Origin: JBFXEO01 sp050180015
GTDB taxonomy: Bacteria; Bacteroidota; Bacteroidia; Bacteroidales; Tenuifilaceae
NCBI GenBank assembly: GCA_050180015.1
Contig: JBFXEO010000010.1
Coordinates: 1 to 28,533 of the forward strand
Reading direction: 5' to 3'
Length of the DNA stretch: 28,533 nt
Each line of letters starts with the position of its first letter. Position 1 is the stretch's first letter. The position numbers and the translations under genes were made by a program. This document shows, one piece after another, positions 16,255 to 23,749 of this stretch. A model generated the notes under the pieces. That model saw only the letters and a program-made list of their open reading frames with translations. It was not told the DNA's origin and ran no database searches.

Positions 16255-18225
16255 TTACTTTTTGAGTTTATACATGTAATAGGCTTCATCGTCATCCAGT
16301 CCGGCAGGTTCAACAACGCTGTACCGGTTCATGGTCATTAAGTGCCATGTTACGAGATTCTTTTCAGCCCCAATCTGTTCAGAAATTTGAGGGATAGTAA
16401 GCGATTTACCATCGAGAGCGGAAACAATGCTGTTCCAAATTTCGGGGTATTCCTTCATACCCGATTTTGCTTCTTCTGTCTGCGCCCCGTGTTCCAGCTG
16501 GCGTTCCTTAATATCGGCCTGAGACATAAATCCATCAATCATCGATTCTATCTCGTTGTTTGTGTACTGGGCAATTTCAATAGCATCGGACGGGCACACA
16601 GGAGCGCAGATTCCGCAGCCCTTACAGGTGGCAATATTTACTTCGGCAATCAGTTTTCCGTCACTTTCTACTGGCTTAACGGCATCGTACTCGCAGGCTT
16701 CAGCGCATTTTCCACACCAAAGGCAAGCATCAATGTTAATACGGGCAACAGTTGGTTCCAGCTCGATGGAGCCACTTTTGATAATGGCATTGATTTTTGC
16801 TGCGCCAGAAAGTGCTGACTGTACCGATTCAGCTATATTCTTTGGCCCTTGACATGCGCCTCCAATGTAAACACCCTTAATAACCGTTTCAACCGGTTTC
16901 AGTTTAGGGTGAATTTCGTTGAAGAACTTATCGCTTCCAACGGGTATTTTAAGCTTGCTTGAAATATCGCTGCTGTCGCCACGCGAAACCATTCCGGTTA
17001 CCAGAACAACCAAATCGGCATCCAGTGTCAACTCCTTTTTGGAGGTTAGGTAATCCTTAACCCTGATGGTTGCCCTATCGCCATTTATCTCAACAATTGG
17101 GGGCTCTTTCTCCTCAAATTTTATGTAAACATCACCCTTTCTCGATGATTCCTGGTAGAGCAATTCCTGCTTACCGTAAGTCCTGATATCGCGATACAGA
17201 TGAAATGCTTTTACCCCTTCAAATTTTTCGTGAACATTCAACGATGAATGAATTGCCGCAGTGCAGCAATGGCGTGAGCAGTACTTATTTTCGCCTTTAC
17301 TTTGGCGGTTCCCTACGCAGTAAATGTAGGCAACGCTCTTAACCGCTTTGCCATTGTAAACAAGTTTCCCGGCATTGGAATCAATAAGGTTGTTGAATTG
17401 CTGAAGTGTTATAACCTTGTCGGATAGACGATACCCATATTCACCCTCTTTGGGTTCATAAAAGTCGAAACCGGTTGTAACCAGAACAGCGCCAACATTA
17501 AGGCGGAGGGTTTCGTTGTTGACGTTTACTTCGAGGGTAAAATCGCCGATACTGCCCGAAGCTCTGTCGAGGTTTGCACTGGTAAACAGCGTGATATTAG
17601 GTAGTTCTTTTATCCTTTTGTAAAGCCTATCAATAACTTCTTTGCCGTTTTCACCAGTCATAAAAAGTTTCCCCGATCCGGCAACTCGTCCGCCTACATT
17701 GGATTCTTTCTCAATTAGGTAAACATGGTTTCCCATTCGGGCCAAATCAACAGCAGCGCGCATTCCCGCAACACCCGCACCAATAACACCTACTGCTTTT
17801 TGTGCTGTAATTTCGATATTTTCAAGAGCCTCGGAGTACGATACCCTATTTATTCCGGCACGTATAAGCCCATAGGCTTTAACGGTTGCTTCCATTGGTG
17901 CATCGGAATGTGCCCATGAGCATTGCTCGCGTACGTTAACCTGCGTATAGTTATACGGGTTTATTCCGGCTCTAATTGCAACATTGCGGAAGGTATGTGT
18001 ATGGAGCTTGGGAGAGCACGAAGCAACTACGATTGCATCGAGTTGCTTCTCGTTGATATCCTGAATCATCTCCTTTTGGTTGGAGTCGGAGCAGGCAAAC
18101 ATAACATCCTTGGAAACAACAACGCTATCCTCGGTTGAAATAAGCTTGCTTAGCTGTTCAACATCAACATAATCGGATATGTTTCCACCGCAATGACAAA
18201 TATATACTCCTATTCTTTGTTTCAT
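16255..18225 (-). CDS. hdrA: HdrA/QmoA-like flavoprotein with a C-terminal winged-helix extension
   Basis: The 656-aa product starts MKQRIGVYICHCGGNI, the canonical HdrA beginning. The N-terminal cysteine region is followed by an FAD Rossmann motif GAGVAG (149-154), an internal cysteine set (C303, C316, C320, C321) and GVYIGGACQGPKNI (451-464). Two ferredoxin motifs close the HdrA part (C501, C504, C507, C511 and C534, C537, C540, C544). About 65 further residues (592-656, WNSIVSALDGKSLTIPQISE and on) look like a winged helix. I place the start at 18225. An ATG 30 bp further upstream lies inside a short repeat (18251-18301), and its ten extra residues are not HdrA-like. Role: FAD-linked electron transfer between the HdrA/GltD protein and QmoC. 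Confidence 0.85.
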   Translation of the reverse strand: MKQRIGVYICHCGGNISDYVDVEQLSKLISTEDSVVVSKDVMFACSDSNQKEMIQDINEKQLDAIVVASCSPKLHTHTFRNVAIRAGINPYNYTQVNVREQCSWAHSDAPMEATVKAYGLIRAGINRVSYSEALENIEITAQKAVGVIGAGVAGMRAAVDLARMGNHVYLIEKESNVGGRVAGSGKLFMTGENGKEVIDRLYKRIKELPNITLFTSANLDRASGSIGDFTLEVNVNNETLRLNVGAVLVTTGFDFYEPKEGEYGYRLSDKVITLQQFNNLIDSNAGKLVYNGKAVKSVAYIYCVGNRQSKGENKYCSRHCCTAAIHSSLNVHEKFEGVKAFHLYRDIRTYGKQELLYQESSRKGDVYIKFEEKEPPIVEINGDRATIRVKDYLTSKKELTLDADLVVLVTGMVSRGDSSDISSKLKIPVGSDKFFNEIHPKLKPVETVIKGVYIGGACQGPKNIAESVQSALSGAAKINAIIKSGSIELEPTVARINIDACLWCGKCAEACEYDAVKPVESDGKLIAEVNIATCKGCGICAPVCPSDAIEIAQYTNNEIESMIDGFMSQADIKERQLEHGAQTEEAKSGMKEYPEIWNSIVSALDGKSLTIPQISEQIGAEKNLVTWHLMTMNRYSVVEPAGLDDDEAYYMYKLKK

Positions 18226-18250
18226 CTTTACTCTAAATGAAGTTTGTTTT

Positions 18251-18301
18251 GTCATACTGAACGAAGTGAGGTTTCTATTTCTTCGCTGCGCTCAGAATGA
18301 T
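18251..18301. repeat. Imperfect inverted repeat between the two HdrA genes
   Basis: GTCATACTGAACGAAGTGAGG at its left end and CTTCGCTGCGCTCAGAATGAT (reverse complement ATCATTCTGAGCGCAGCGAAG) at its right end are imperfect inverted copies, with 16 of 21 positions matching. The style (TCATTCTGAGCGnAGCGAAG) resembles short interspersed repeats found in many copies in diverse bacterial genomes. It fills most of the 80-bp gap between the genes and supplies a misleading upstream ATG. Confidence 0.6.
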
Positions 18302-18305
18302 ATTC

Positions 18306-21059
18306 TTATATTGAATGCTGATTAATGTAGCTAGCAGCCTCGGACGCTGCCGATCCTGCAGAAAGTATTGAATCCGGAATATCCTTTGGCCCAGCTGCTG
18401 TTCCGGCAACAAATACACCCTCAATGCTTGTTAAGGATGGGCTAATTAGCTCATCAACCTGTTTAATGAACCGCTGCTCATCAAGTTCAAGTTTTTGACT
18501 TGTGAAAACCTTGGTAATTTCATTGTTTGGCAGAACACCAACTGAGAGTACCACCAAATCGTGCTTTGCTTCTTTTAGGGTTCCTGTGGTAACATCCTCG
18601 TAGCGGAGTATCAGATCTCCGCTATTGTCATCCTTTTGGGTGATTTTGGCAACTTTCCCTTTGATAAAGCTGACACCCATTCCTTTCGATTGCTGGAAGA
18701 ACTCCTCGTATCCTTTCCCAAATGCACGAATATCCATGTAGTAAATGGTTATATCGGCCAATGGTAAGGCTCCCATTAGCAATTGAGCCTGCTTAATGGA
18801 ATACATACAGCAAATTTGTGAACAAATTGGGTTGTTGGAGCATTCAGTGCTACATGCCATTGAATTCTCGATACTTGAATCGCGCGATCCAGTGCAAAGT
18901 ATGTAGGCAATCTTATCGGGAACTTTACCGTCGCCCGGACGAAGCACGTTGTTGAATGGTCGGGTAGGGGCAATAAGCCTGTCCATTTGCATGGCATCAA
19001 TTACGTTTGGGTACTTTCCGTAACCGTATTGCGGCTTATTTTCAGGCTTGAATAGCCGGAATCCGGTTGATACAATTACCGATTTCGTCTCGGTTGCTAC
19101 CGTTTCATCCTTTTGCGAAAAGTCGATGGCATCGGCAGGGCAGGCCGAAACGCATTGATGGCATTCGCGGCAGTTGCTGCAATCGAGGCACCGGTCGGCA
19201 CTTTGCTTTACTTCCTCCTCGGTGAATGTTTTTTCAACATCCTTGAAATCCTTAACGCGCTCTTTTGCCTGACGGTAGGTATCCTTTACCGGATTTGCGA
19301 GTTTGATGTTTTCCCGATTTAGAACTTTTGATTTATCCACTGCTGGAAGCTTATCGCCAAACTCGTAGTCAGCAGGATTTAACCCGTTCAGGTATTTATC
19401 AATGTAGAACGCGGCACGCTTACCTTGTCCCGCTGCCTCAATAATTGTTGATGCACCCGAAACGCTATCGCCTCCAGCAAATATGAAAGGATTTGATGTT
19501 TGCAGAGTTTTGCCGTCGGTTTTAATTGTGCCACCCTTCTTCAATTCGAGTTCATTTCCAAAAGCGGAGGTGGATGGCTGCAGGCCAATTGCCTCAACAA
19601 CAAAGTCCACATCCTCAATATATTCTGAACCCTCAACAGGAACCGGACTTCTACGCCCACTTGCATCAGGTTTGTCTAATTTCATCTTTATTAGTTGCAC
19701 CTTGGTGAGTTTCCCATTTTCGCCAATGAATTTGATAGGATTTCGTAGAATCATTATTTCTACACCTTCCTCCTCGGCTTCATCTATTTCCGGTGCAAAG
19801 CAAGGCATTTCCTCGCGGCTACGACGGTAAACAACGGTTACTTTTGATGCCCCAAGCCGTAATGCCGTTCTCGATGCATCAATTGCAGTATTTCCGCCAC
19901 CAATAACCATTACCTTTTTGCCTGTGAGATTGTCTCTCTTACCAATATTGGCGTTACGCAAAAAGTCGAGGCATGATACAACACCCTCAAGTTCAGAGCC
20001 TTCAATGTTTAACTTGCTGCTAACATGGGTTCCTACGGAAACAAGCACGGAGTCGAAACCCTCATTTTTTAGTGCAGCAATATTTTCGATTCGTTTGTTT
20101 ACCTCAATTTCAACGCCAAGCGCTGTAACATTCTGAATATCCCGTTCTACAACACTTTTGGGTAAACGGTACTCCGGTAGGGTTAACATAAGCATTCCGC
20201 CGGGCTTTGGTGCTGCTTCGAAAATTTTTACTGTATGACCTTTAAGCGCAAGGTGATATGCTGCAGTTAATCCGGCAGGGCCTGAACCTATAATTGCAAC
20301 TCGTTTCCCAGTATTAGCGTTTGTTTCTTTTGTAGGTGCCTCGGGAAACTTATTGTAGTAATCCTCGGCAAAAAATCTCTTTATTCGACGAATGTCAACA
20401 GGAGCCTCTAAACTTCCGCGTGTACATTCGCTTTGGCATGGTGCGTAGCATGCACGGCCAAGGCTTCCCGGAAGGGGAATATCTTCGAGGTGAAGCCTCA
20501 TGGCATCTTCATATTGTCCGTTCCGAACAAGCGAAATGTAACCGTAAGGTTTTACACCGCCGGGACATTCATTAATACATGGCGCCGATGCTTCCTGACG
20601 ATCAATTGATGCTATACGTGGATTTGCCAGGCTAAAAGGAATGTAGGCCACTTTTCGTCCGGCTAAACGGGCATTGTAGTCGTCGGGACGAACTTCGGGA
20701 CAGGCAAATTCACATTCCTGACAACCTGTGCAAACATCGGGTTTAACAAACCGTGCCTTGCGGTTGACTTTGATGCCAAATCCCTTTTCGTTCTTTTCAA
20801 TTGTGCCAATTTGACTATTTAGCATCAGGGTGATATTCGGATGCCTTGCAGTTTCAGACATCTTGGGGGTAGTAATACACGCTGCACAATCGAGGGTTGG
20901 GAAAACCTTACTCAGCTGTATCATTTTGCCTCCAATGGATAGCTCTTTTTCAACTAAAAGAACTTTATAATCCATATCGGCCAAACTTAATGCCGCTTCC
21001 TGGCCTGCTATTCCACCCCCCACAACAAGGGCGTCGTATTTTATTTTATCTATAGACAT
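18306..21059 (-). CDS. HdrA interrupted by a GltD/NfnB-like NAD(P)H oxidoreductase domain
   Basis: A 917-aa three-part protein. Residues 1-150 are the first half of HdrA: FAD motif GGGIAGQ (14-20), cysteines C58 and C61, ferredoxin motif C110, C113, C116, C120. Residues about 156-560 are a complete GltD-type oxidoreductase. It has Fe-S cysteines C161, C165, C204, C208 and C212, a second FAD site GSGPAG (258-263), a nucleotide site GGGNTAIDA (387-395) and the closing motif FAGGDSVSGASTIIEA. Residues 620-917 resume HdrA with a cysteine cluster C624-C640, the HdrA cluster C722, C736, C740, C746, C750, C751, and VFVAGTAAGPKDI. The insertion should let NAD(P)H feed electrons straight into HdrA. 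The order suggests a QmoB-like role together with the MvhD-like gene just upstream. Confidence 0.88.
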   Translation of the reverse strand: MSIDKIKYDALVVGGGIAGQEAALSLADMDYKVLLVEKELSIGGKMIQLSKVFPTLDCAACITTPKMSETARHPNITLMLNSQIGTIEKNEKGFGIKVNRKARFVKPDVCTGCQECEFACPEVRPDDYNARLAGRKVAYIPFSLANPRIASIDRQEASAPCINECPGGVKPYGYISLVRNGQYEDAMRLHLEDIPLPGSLGRACYAPCQSECTRGSLEAPVDIRRIKRFFAEDYYNKFPEAPTKETNANTGKRVAIIGSGPAGLTAAYHLALKGHTVKIFEAAPKPGGMLMLTLPEYRLPKSVVERDIQNVTALGVEIEVNKRIENIAALKNEGFDSVLVSVGTHVSSKLNIEGSELEGVVSCLDFLRNANIGKRDNLTGKKVMVIGGGNTAIDASRTALRLGASKVTVVYRRSREEMPCFAPEIDEAEEEGVEIMILRNPIKFIGENGKLTKVQLIKMKLDKPDASGRRSPVPVEGSEYIEDVDFVVEAIGLQPSTSAFGNELELKKGGTIKTDGKTLQTSNPFIFAGGDSVSGASTIIEAAGQGKRAAFYIDKYLNGLNPADYEFGDKLPAVDKSKVLNRENIKLANPVKDTYRQAKERVKDFKDVEKTFTEEEVKQSADRCLDCSNCRECHQCVSACPADAIDFSQKDETVATETKSVIVSTGFRLFKPENKPQYGYGKYPNVIDAMQMDRLIAPTRPFNNVLRPGDGKVPDKIAYILCTGSRDSSIENSMACSTECSNNPICSQICCMYSIKQAQLLMGALPLADITIYYMDIRAFGKGYEEFFQQSKGMGVSFIKGKVAKITQKDDNSGDLILRYEDVTTGTLKEAKHDLVVLSVGVLPNNEITKVFTSQKLELDEQRFIKQVDELISPSLTSIEGVFVAGTAAGPKDIPDSILSAGSAASEAASYINQHSI

Positions 21060-21164
21060 AAGTTGAACTTTAGTGAGTTCCTTGAATATTGTTTATTGAC
21101 CGGCGAGCAAGGAACGATGATTTAGCTGATAGATTGTGATAAAACATTATTCCTTGTTCATCGT

Positions 21165-21593
21165 TTATTGGGTTGAGTACACCTCGGTTTGAATACTTCC
21201 CAGCTCGGAGAGTATTTTCGAGAAGTTTCCCATGTGATTTACAAACGGTTCTGCACAAACGGAGCAAAGTGCCGCCATACGGATACGTTTTGGGTTGATG
21301 TTGTTTTCCCTCATCAGCTTTTGCGACTCCACAATAATGGTGTTTGTATAATCGGCACACTTTGAGCTGTATGAGCACTCATGGCCATCGGCGGCAATGA
21401 ATACTCCGTCGAATCCTTTTTGGAATGCACGCATAATCCACCGTGGTTTAATTCCCGATGAGCAGGGAAGGCTGATTACATAAACCGATGGTGAATAGTG
21501 TAACTTCCTAAGACCGGCCTGATCGATTCCCGGGTCGGAAATTTTGTCGGTGGAAAAGACCAGTATTTTTGGTGAGAATGATTCGCTTGGCAT
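21165..21593 (-). CDS. MvhD/FlpD-like hydrogenase iron-sulfur subunit homologue
   Basis: A 142-aa cytosolic protein of the MvhD family (PF02662 type), recognised from SVYVISLPCSSGIKPRWIMRAFQKGFDGVFI and the following HEC motif. In methanogens this subunit hands electrons to HdrA, and in QmoB the same domain is fused to HdrA. Here the usual N-terminal CNWC pair is absent: the position reads FSTDKISD. The cysteines present are C44, C73, C79, C110 and C113. The metal site is therefore rearranged relative to the family as I know it. It sits 105 bp upstream of the HdrA/GltD gene, in the same direction. Confidence 0.8.
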   Translation of the reverse strand: MPSESFSPKILVFSTDKISDPGIDQAGLRKLHYSPSVYVISLPCSSGIKPRWIMRAFQKGFDGVFIAADGHECSYSSKCADYTNTIIVESQKLMRENNINPKRIRMAALCSVCAEPFVNHMGNFSKILSELGSIQTEVYSTQ

Positions 21594-21650
21594 GATTAAT
21601 TTATATAGTTCAAATACTAACCTAATTGATAAGACTGAAACCTAAAGCGC

Positions 21651-21681
21651 AAAGACGCAAAGCGTTTTACTTTGCGTCTTT
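21651..21681 (-). terminator. Hairpin between tusA and the MvhD-like gene
   Basis: AAAGACGCAAAG (21651-21662) and CTTTGCGTCTTT (21670-21681) form a perfect 12-bp stem with a 7-nt loop in the 100-bp gap. No long T-tract follows on the minus strand, so it may be an attenuator, an mRNA-stabilising hairpin or an interspersed repeat rather than a full terminator. Confidence 0.5.
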
Positions 21682-21693
21682 GAATTCAATACC

Positions 21694-21945
21694 CTAGGCT
21701 TTTTTTAGGAACAAGCGGGTGTAGCTGTCTTCTTCAACAATTCCCAAAAAATCATGTTCCATTTTCTCGCACCATTTGGGAATATCATGCTTTGTGCCTT
21801 CGTCGGACGATAGAATCTCCATAATTTCCCCGGATTCAATATCGCCAATAGCTTTTTTAGCGGCTAAAAGTGGGCCAGGACAAGCGGTTCCACGAGCATC
21901 TACAGTTTGATTTACTTTTAAATTTCTTAATTCTTCATTTGTCAT
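21694..21945 (-). CDS. tusA: TusA-family sulfurtransferase
   Basis: An 83-aa protein with the TusA/SirA signature DARGTACPGPLLAAKKAI; C22 in the CPxP motif carries the persulfide. The length and the two-layer alpha/beta pattern match the family. TusA proteins relay sulfane sulfur between cysteine desulfurases or rhodaneses and acceptors such as DsrE-type proteins. Here the partner DsrE-like gene lies 128 bp upstream on the same strand, and the Hdr/Qmo genes follow downstream. This suggests that persulfide delivery feeds the redox complex, or that sulfur is taken from it. Confidence 0.92.
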   Translation of the reverse strand: MTNEELRNLKVNQTVDARGTACPGPLLAAKKAIGDIESGEIMEILSSDEGTKHDIPKWCEKMEHDFLGIVEEDSYTRLFLKKA

Positions 21946-22073
21946 TGCTATATCAATTAATGGTAAGTGATTTAATTTTCGGGGATTTATAGGAGTAATA
22001 GGTTATATGGAATATTTTACAGTACAAGTAAATTTTCTTTTATCCATCGATCCTTTACCACCATAGCTCCTTT

Positions 22074-22619
22074 TTATATGAACAGTTGGATCTTACTTTC
22101 TTCGGCATCGGAAAGGAATGTGCCAACACCGCAAATATTCATTTTGGGGTAATCAATAAGTTCTTCGCGTTTAAAGCCCATAAGGTTCATGGACATTTCG
22201 CAAACATTGATTTCAACGCCCAGCTCACCGGCAGCTTTAAACATATCCTCAAGCGAGGCAATACCTTTTTTCTTCATTAAACCCGTAAGCATTGTTTTGC
22301 CCATACCGGCCATGTGCATTTTTGATAGCTTCACGTTTTTAGCGCCTTTAGGCAGCATAAAACCAAACATTTTAGATATAAAGTTTTTCCCTTTCACGTT
22401 TTTTTTAGGATCACGTAATGCTGCGGTAGCCCAGAATGTAAAGAATAATTTTACCTCCATATCCATGGCTGTAGCACCGGTTGCAATAATCATTGCCGCC
22501 AGGAGTTTATCCATTTCGCCGGAGAAAACTACAAGAGTCATTTTGTCTTTACGGCCCTTTTCGAGTTTACCTACTTTTTTCTTTAGCTCCTCGAGTTGTT
22601 TTTCAAAATCTATTTCCAT
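22074..22619 (-). CDS. DsrE/DsrF/DrsH-like (DsrE2) sulfur-relay protein
   Basis: A 181-aa protein. A charged N-terminal helix (about 1-25) precedes a DsrE-like alpha/beta domain: KMTLVVFSGEMDKLLAAMIIATGATAMDMEVKLFFTFWATAAL, and later GVEINVCEMSMNLMGF with C140, the probable persulfide cysteine, plus C163 near the end. The charged extension and the methionine-rich, hydrophobic segments are typical of the DsrE2 type found beside tusA and hdr genes in sulfur-metabolising microbes. It is the first gene of the minus-strand cluster. Its promoter region is shared with the Crp/Fnr-type regulator and holds the sites described at 22646-22771. Confidence 0.85.
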   Translation of the reverse strand: MEIDFEKQLEELKKKVGKLEKGRKDKMTLVVFSGEMDKLLAAMIIATGATAMDMEVKLFFTFWATAALRDPKKNVKGKNFISKMFGFMLPKGAKNVKLSKMHMAGMGKTMLTGLMKKKGIASLEDMFKAAGELGVEINVCEMSMNLMGFKREELIDYPKMNICGVGTFLSDAEESKIQLFI

Positions 22620-22645
22620 TGTATGCGCATGTGTTGGTTCAATGT

Positions 22646-22661
22646 TGTGAAATAATTAACA
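22646..22661. promoter_or_regulatory. Crp/Fnr-type site 1 (TGTGA-N6-TAACA)
   Basis: TGTGAAATAATTAACA matches the Crp palindrome TGTGA-N6-TCACA with one mismatch. It lies 27 bp before the DsrE-like start codon and just downstream of that gene's predicted -7 element, a position suited to repression. Confidence 0.45.
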
Positions 22662-22664
22662 ATG

Positions 22665-22672
22665 CAAATATA
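22665..22672 (-). promoter_or_regulatory. -7 element of the DsrE/TusA/Hdr cluster promoter
   Basis: On the minus strand this reads TATATTTG, a perfect TAnnTTTG. No TTTG is found about 19 bp further upstream, which suggests that an activator replaces the -33 contact. The same eight bases form the -7 element of the divergent regulator gene. Confidence 0.55.
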
Positions 22673-22705
22673 TTGATGCATAATTTATTTGTCCCTATTA
22701 ACCGT

Positions 22706-22721
22706 TGTGATATGCCTTACA
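22706..22721. promoter_or_regulatory. Crp/Fnr-type site 2 (TGTGA-N6-TTACA)
   Basis: TGTGATATGCCTTACA, flanked by T and A to give TTGTGA...TTACAA, matches the Crp palindrome with one mismatch. It is centred 22 bp from site 3, so two dimers would bind on the same face of the helix. It lies upstream of both predicted -7 elements. Confidence 0.5.
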
Positions 22722-22727
22722 AGGATG

Positions 22728-22743
22728 TGTGACATTTATCACA
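22728..22743. promoter_or_regulatory. Crp/Fnr-type site 3, perfect TGTGA-N6-TCACA palindrome
   Basis: TGTGACATTTATCACA is a perfect match to the classical Crp half-site pair. Its centre is about 40 bp upstream of the start point expected from the -7 element at 22764-22771. This is the class II activator position and suggests autoregulation of the adjacent regulator gene. Confidence 0.65.
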
Positions 22744-22763
22744 TGTATATAATTCAATTTTTA

Positions 22764-22771
22764 TATATTTG
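22764..22771 (+). promoter_or_regulatory. -7 element of the Crp/Fnr-type regulator gene
   Basis: TATATTTG, a perfect TAnnTTTG, lies 20 bp before the ATG at 22792. No TTTG occurs at -33; the perfect palindromic site 3 occupies that position instead. Confidence 0.6.
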
Positions 22772-22791
22772 CTGGTAGTAACCTGAAAATT

Positions 22792-23472
22792 ATGGCACAT
22801 CCAGAATGTAGATTATGTGGCTTTAAATCGCCAGCGGCGGAATCGCTTTCTGAAAAGGAACTTGAAACCCTTGAGTTGAATTGTGCGCAAATAACCTTTA
22901 AGAAAGGGGACAATATTTTTCGTGAAGGTACATTGGCCACCAATATTGTTTACCTTAAATCGGGATTGGTGAAGGTCCACATGAAGGGTCCCGTTGGCGA
23001 GAAAATATTACGGTTAACCAAGGCTCCATCATACCTGGGCTTACCAACAACATTTGGCGATAGGGTTAACCATTACTCCGCTACGGCACTTACCGATGCC
23101 CACATTTGTTTTATTTCGCTGGAAACATTCAGAAATTTTATTTTCAAGAATGGGAGTTTTGCCTACGAGATAATTCTCGATTTATGCCGGAGTGAGCTGG
23201 CCGACTACCAACGGTACACCAACATGTCGCAAAAGCAGCTACCGGGCCGGCTTGCCGAAATTTTACTTTGCATGTCATACGAGATGTTTAAATCCAATCA
23301 GTTTGATTTACCCTTGAACAACAGTGAATTTGCCGATTTTATTAGCACTTCTCGCGAAAGTATTAGCCGTCAGTTAAGCGAATTCTCCAGAGAGGGAGTA
23401 ATAAGCCTTAACAAAAGGGAGATAACCATTCTTAATGTGGATATGCTTCAGGAGATAAGCAGGAAGGGGTAG
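22792..23472 (+). CDS. Crp/Fnr-family transcriptional regulator
   Basis: A 226-aa protein. An N-terminal CRLCGFK motif (C6, C9) precedes a cyclic-nucleotide-binding-type beta barrel (about 20-135), a long dimer helix (about 135-165) and a winged helix (about 165-225). The recognition helix TSRESISRQLSEF has R-E-x-x-x-R as in Crp (contacting TGTGA) and also E-x-x-S-R as in Fnr. Only two N-terminal cysteines are visible (the next is C31), fewer than the four ligands of the Fnr [4Fe-4S] cluster, so the signal sensed is uncertain: redox, NO, or a small ligand. Divergent orientation and three TGTGA-type sites point to control of the DsrE/TusA/Hdr cluster and of itself. Confidence 0.88.
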   Translation: MAHPECRLCGFKSPAAESLSEKELETLELNCAQITFKKGDNIFREGTLATNIVYLKSGLVKVHMKGPVGEKILRLTKAPSYLGLPTTFGDRVNHYSATALTDAHICFISLETFRNFIFKNGSFAYEIILDLCRSELADYQRYTNMSQKQLPGRLAEILLCMSYEMFKSNQFDLPLNNSEFADFISTSRESISRQLSEFSREGVISLNKREITILNVDMLQEISRKG

Positions 23473-23499
23473 AAATGGTTAGGGTATTTATTGTTGTAG

Positions 23500-23588
23500 T
23501 CCGCCGAAGGCGGATTGGATCAAAATTCACAACTTCCAGTTCGCACGCATGTGCAGAATTCAAACCACGGCACTAAAGTGCAGTGTGG
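23500..23588. repeat. Palindrome-rich non-coding segment
   Basis: Within the 277-bp gap 23473-23749 three hairpins follow each other. They are TCCGCC-GAA-GGCGGA (23500-23514), GCAC-gcat-GTGC (23543-23554), and a two-part stem CCAC/GTGG enclosing GCACT-aa-AGTGC (23565-23588). No T-tract follows. The style is that of REP-like or interspersed repeats. Only one copy is in this window. Confidence 0.45.
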
Positions 23589-23684
23589 TGGATGCCTTGG
23601 CAAGCCCAGCATGACAATATCTAAACTCTAAAGCATCACCTGTATTCTGGCTGCTGTATTCCTTCTCCGCCTCTCTCAATTTTT

Positions 23685-23715
23685 TTTGACAACGGTGAAC
23701 ATTTTTTGTATATTG
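23685..23715 (+). promoter_or_regulatory. Candidate promoter of the Fur-like gene
   Basis: TTTG (23685-23688), 20 bp, then TATATTG (23709-23715), a TAnnTTTG element lacking one T. A short dyad TACTA-N5-TAGTA (23736-23750) abuts the start codon and could be an operator. Confidence 0.35.
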
Positions 23716-23749
23716 ATGTTTTACCAGGTAAGAATTACTATCAATTAGT

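Noticed and set aside
18226..18255. Upstream start for the HdrA-like protein
   Set aside because: The ATG lies in an interspersed-type repeat, and HdrA proteins begin at the MKQRIGVYICHCG-like motif.
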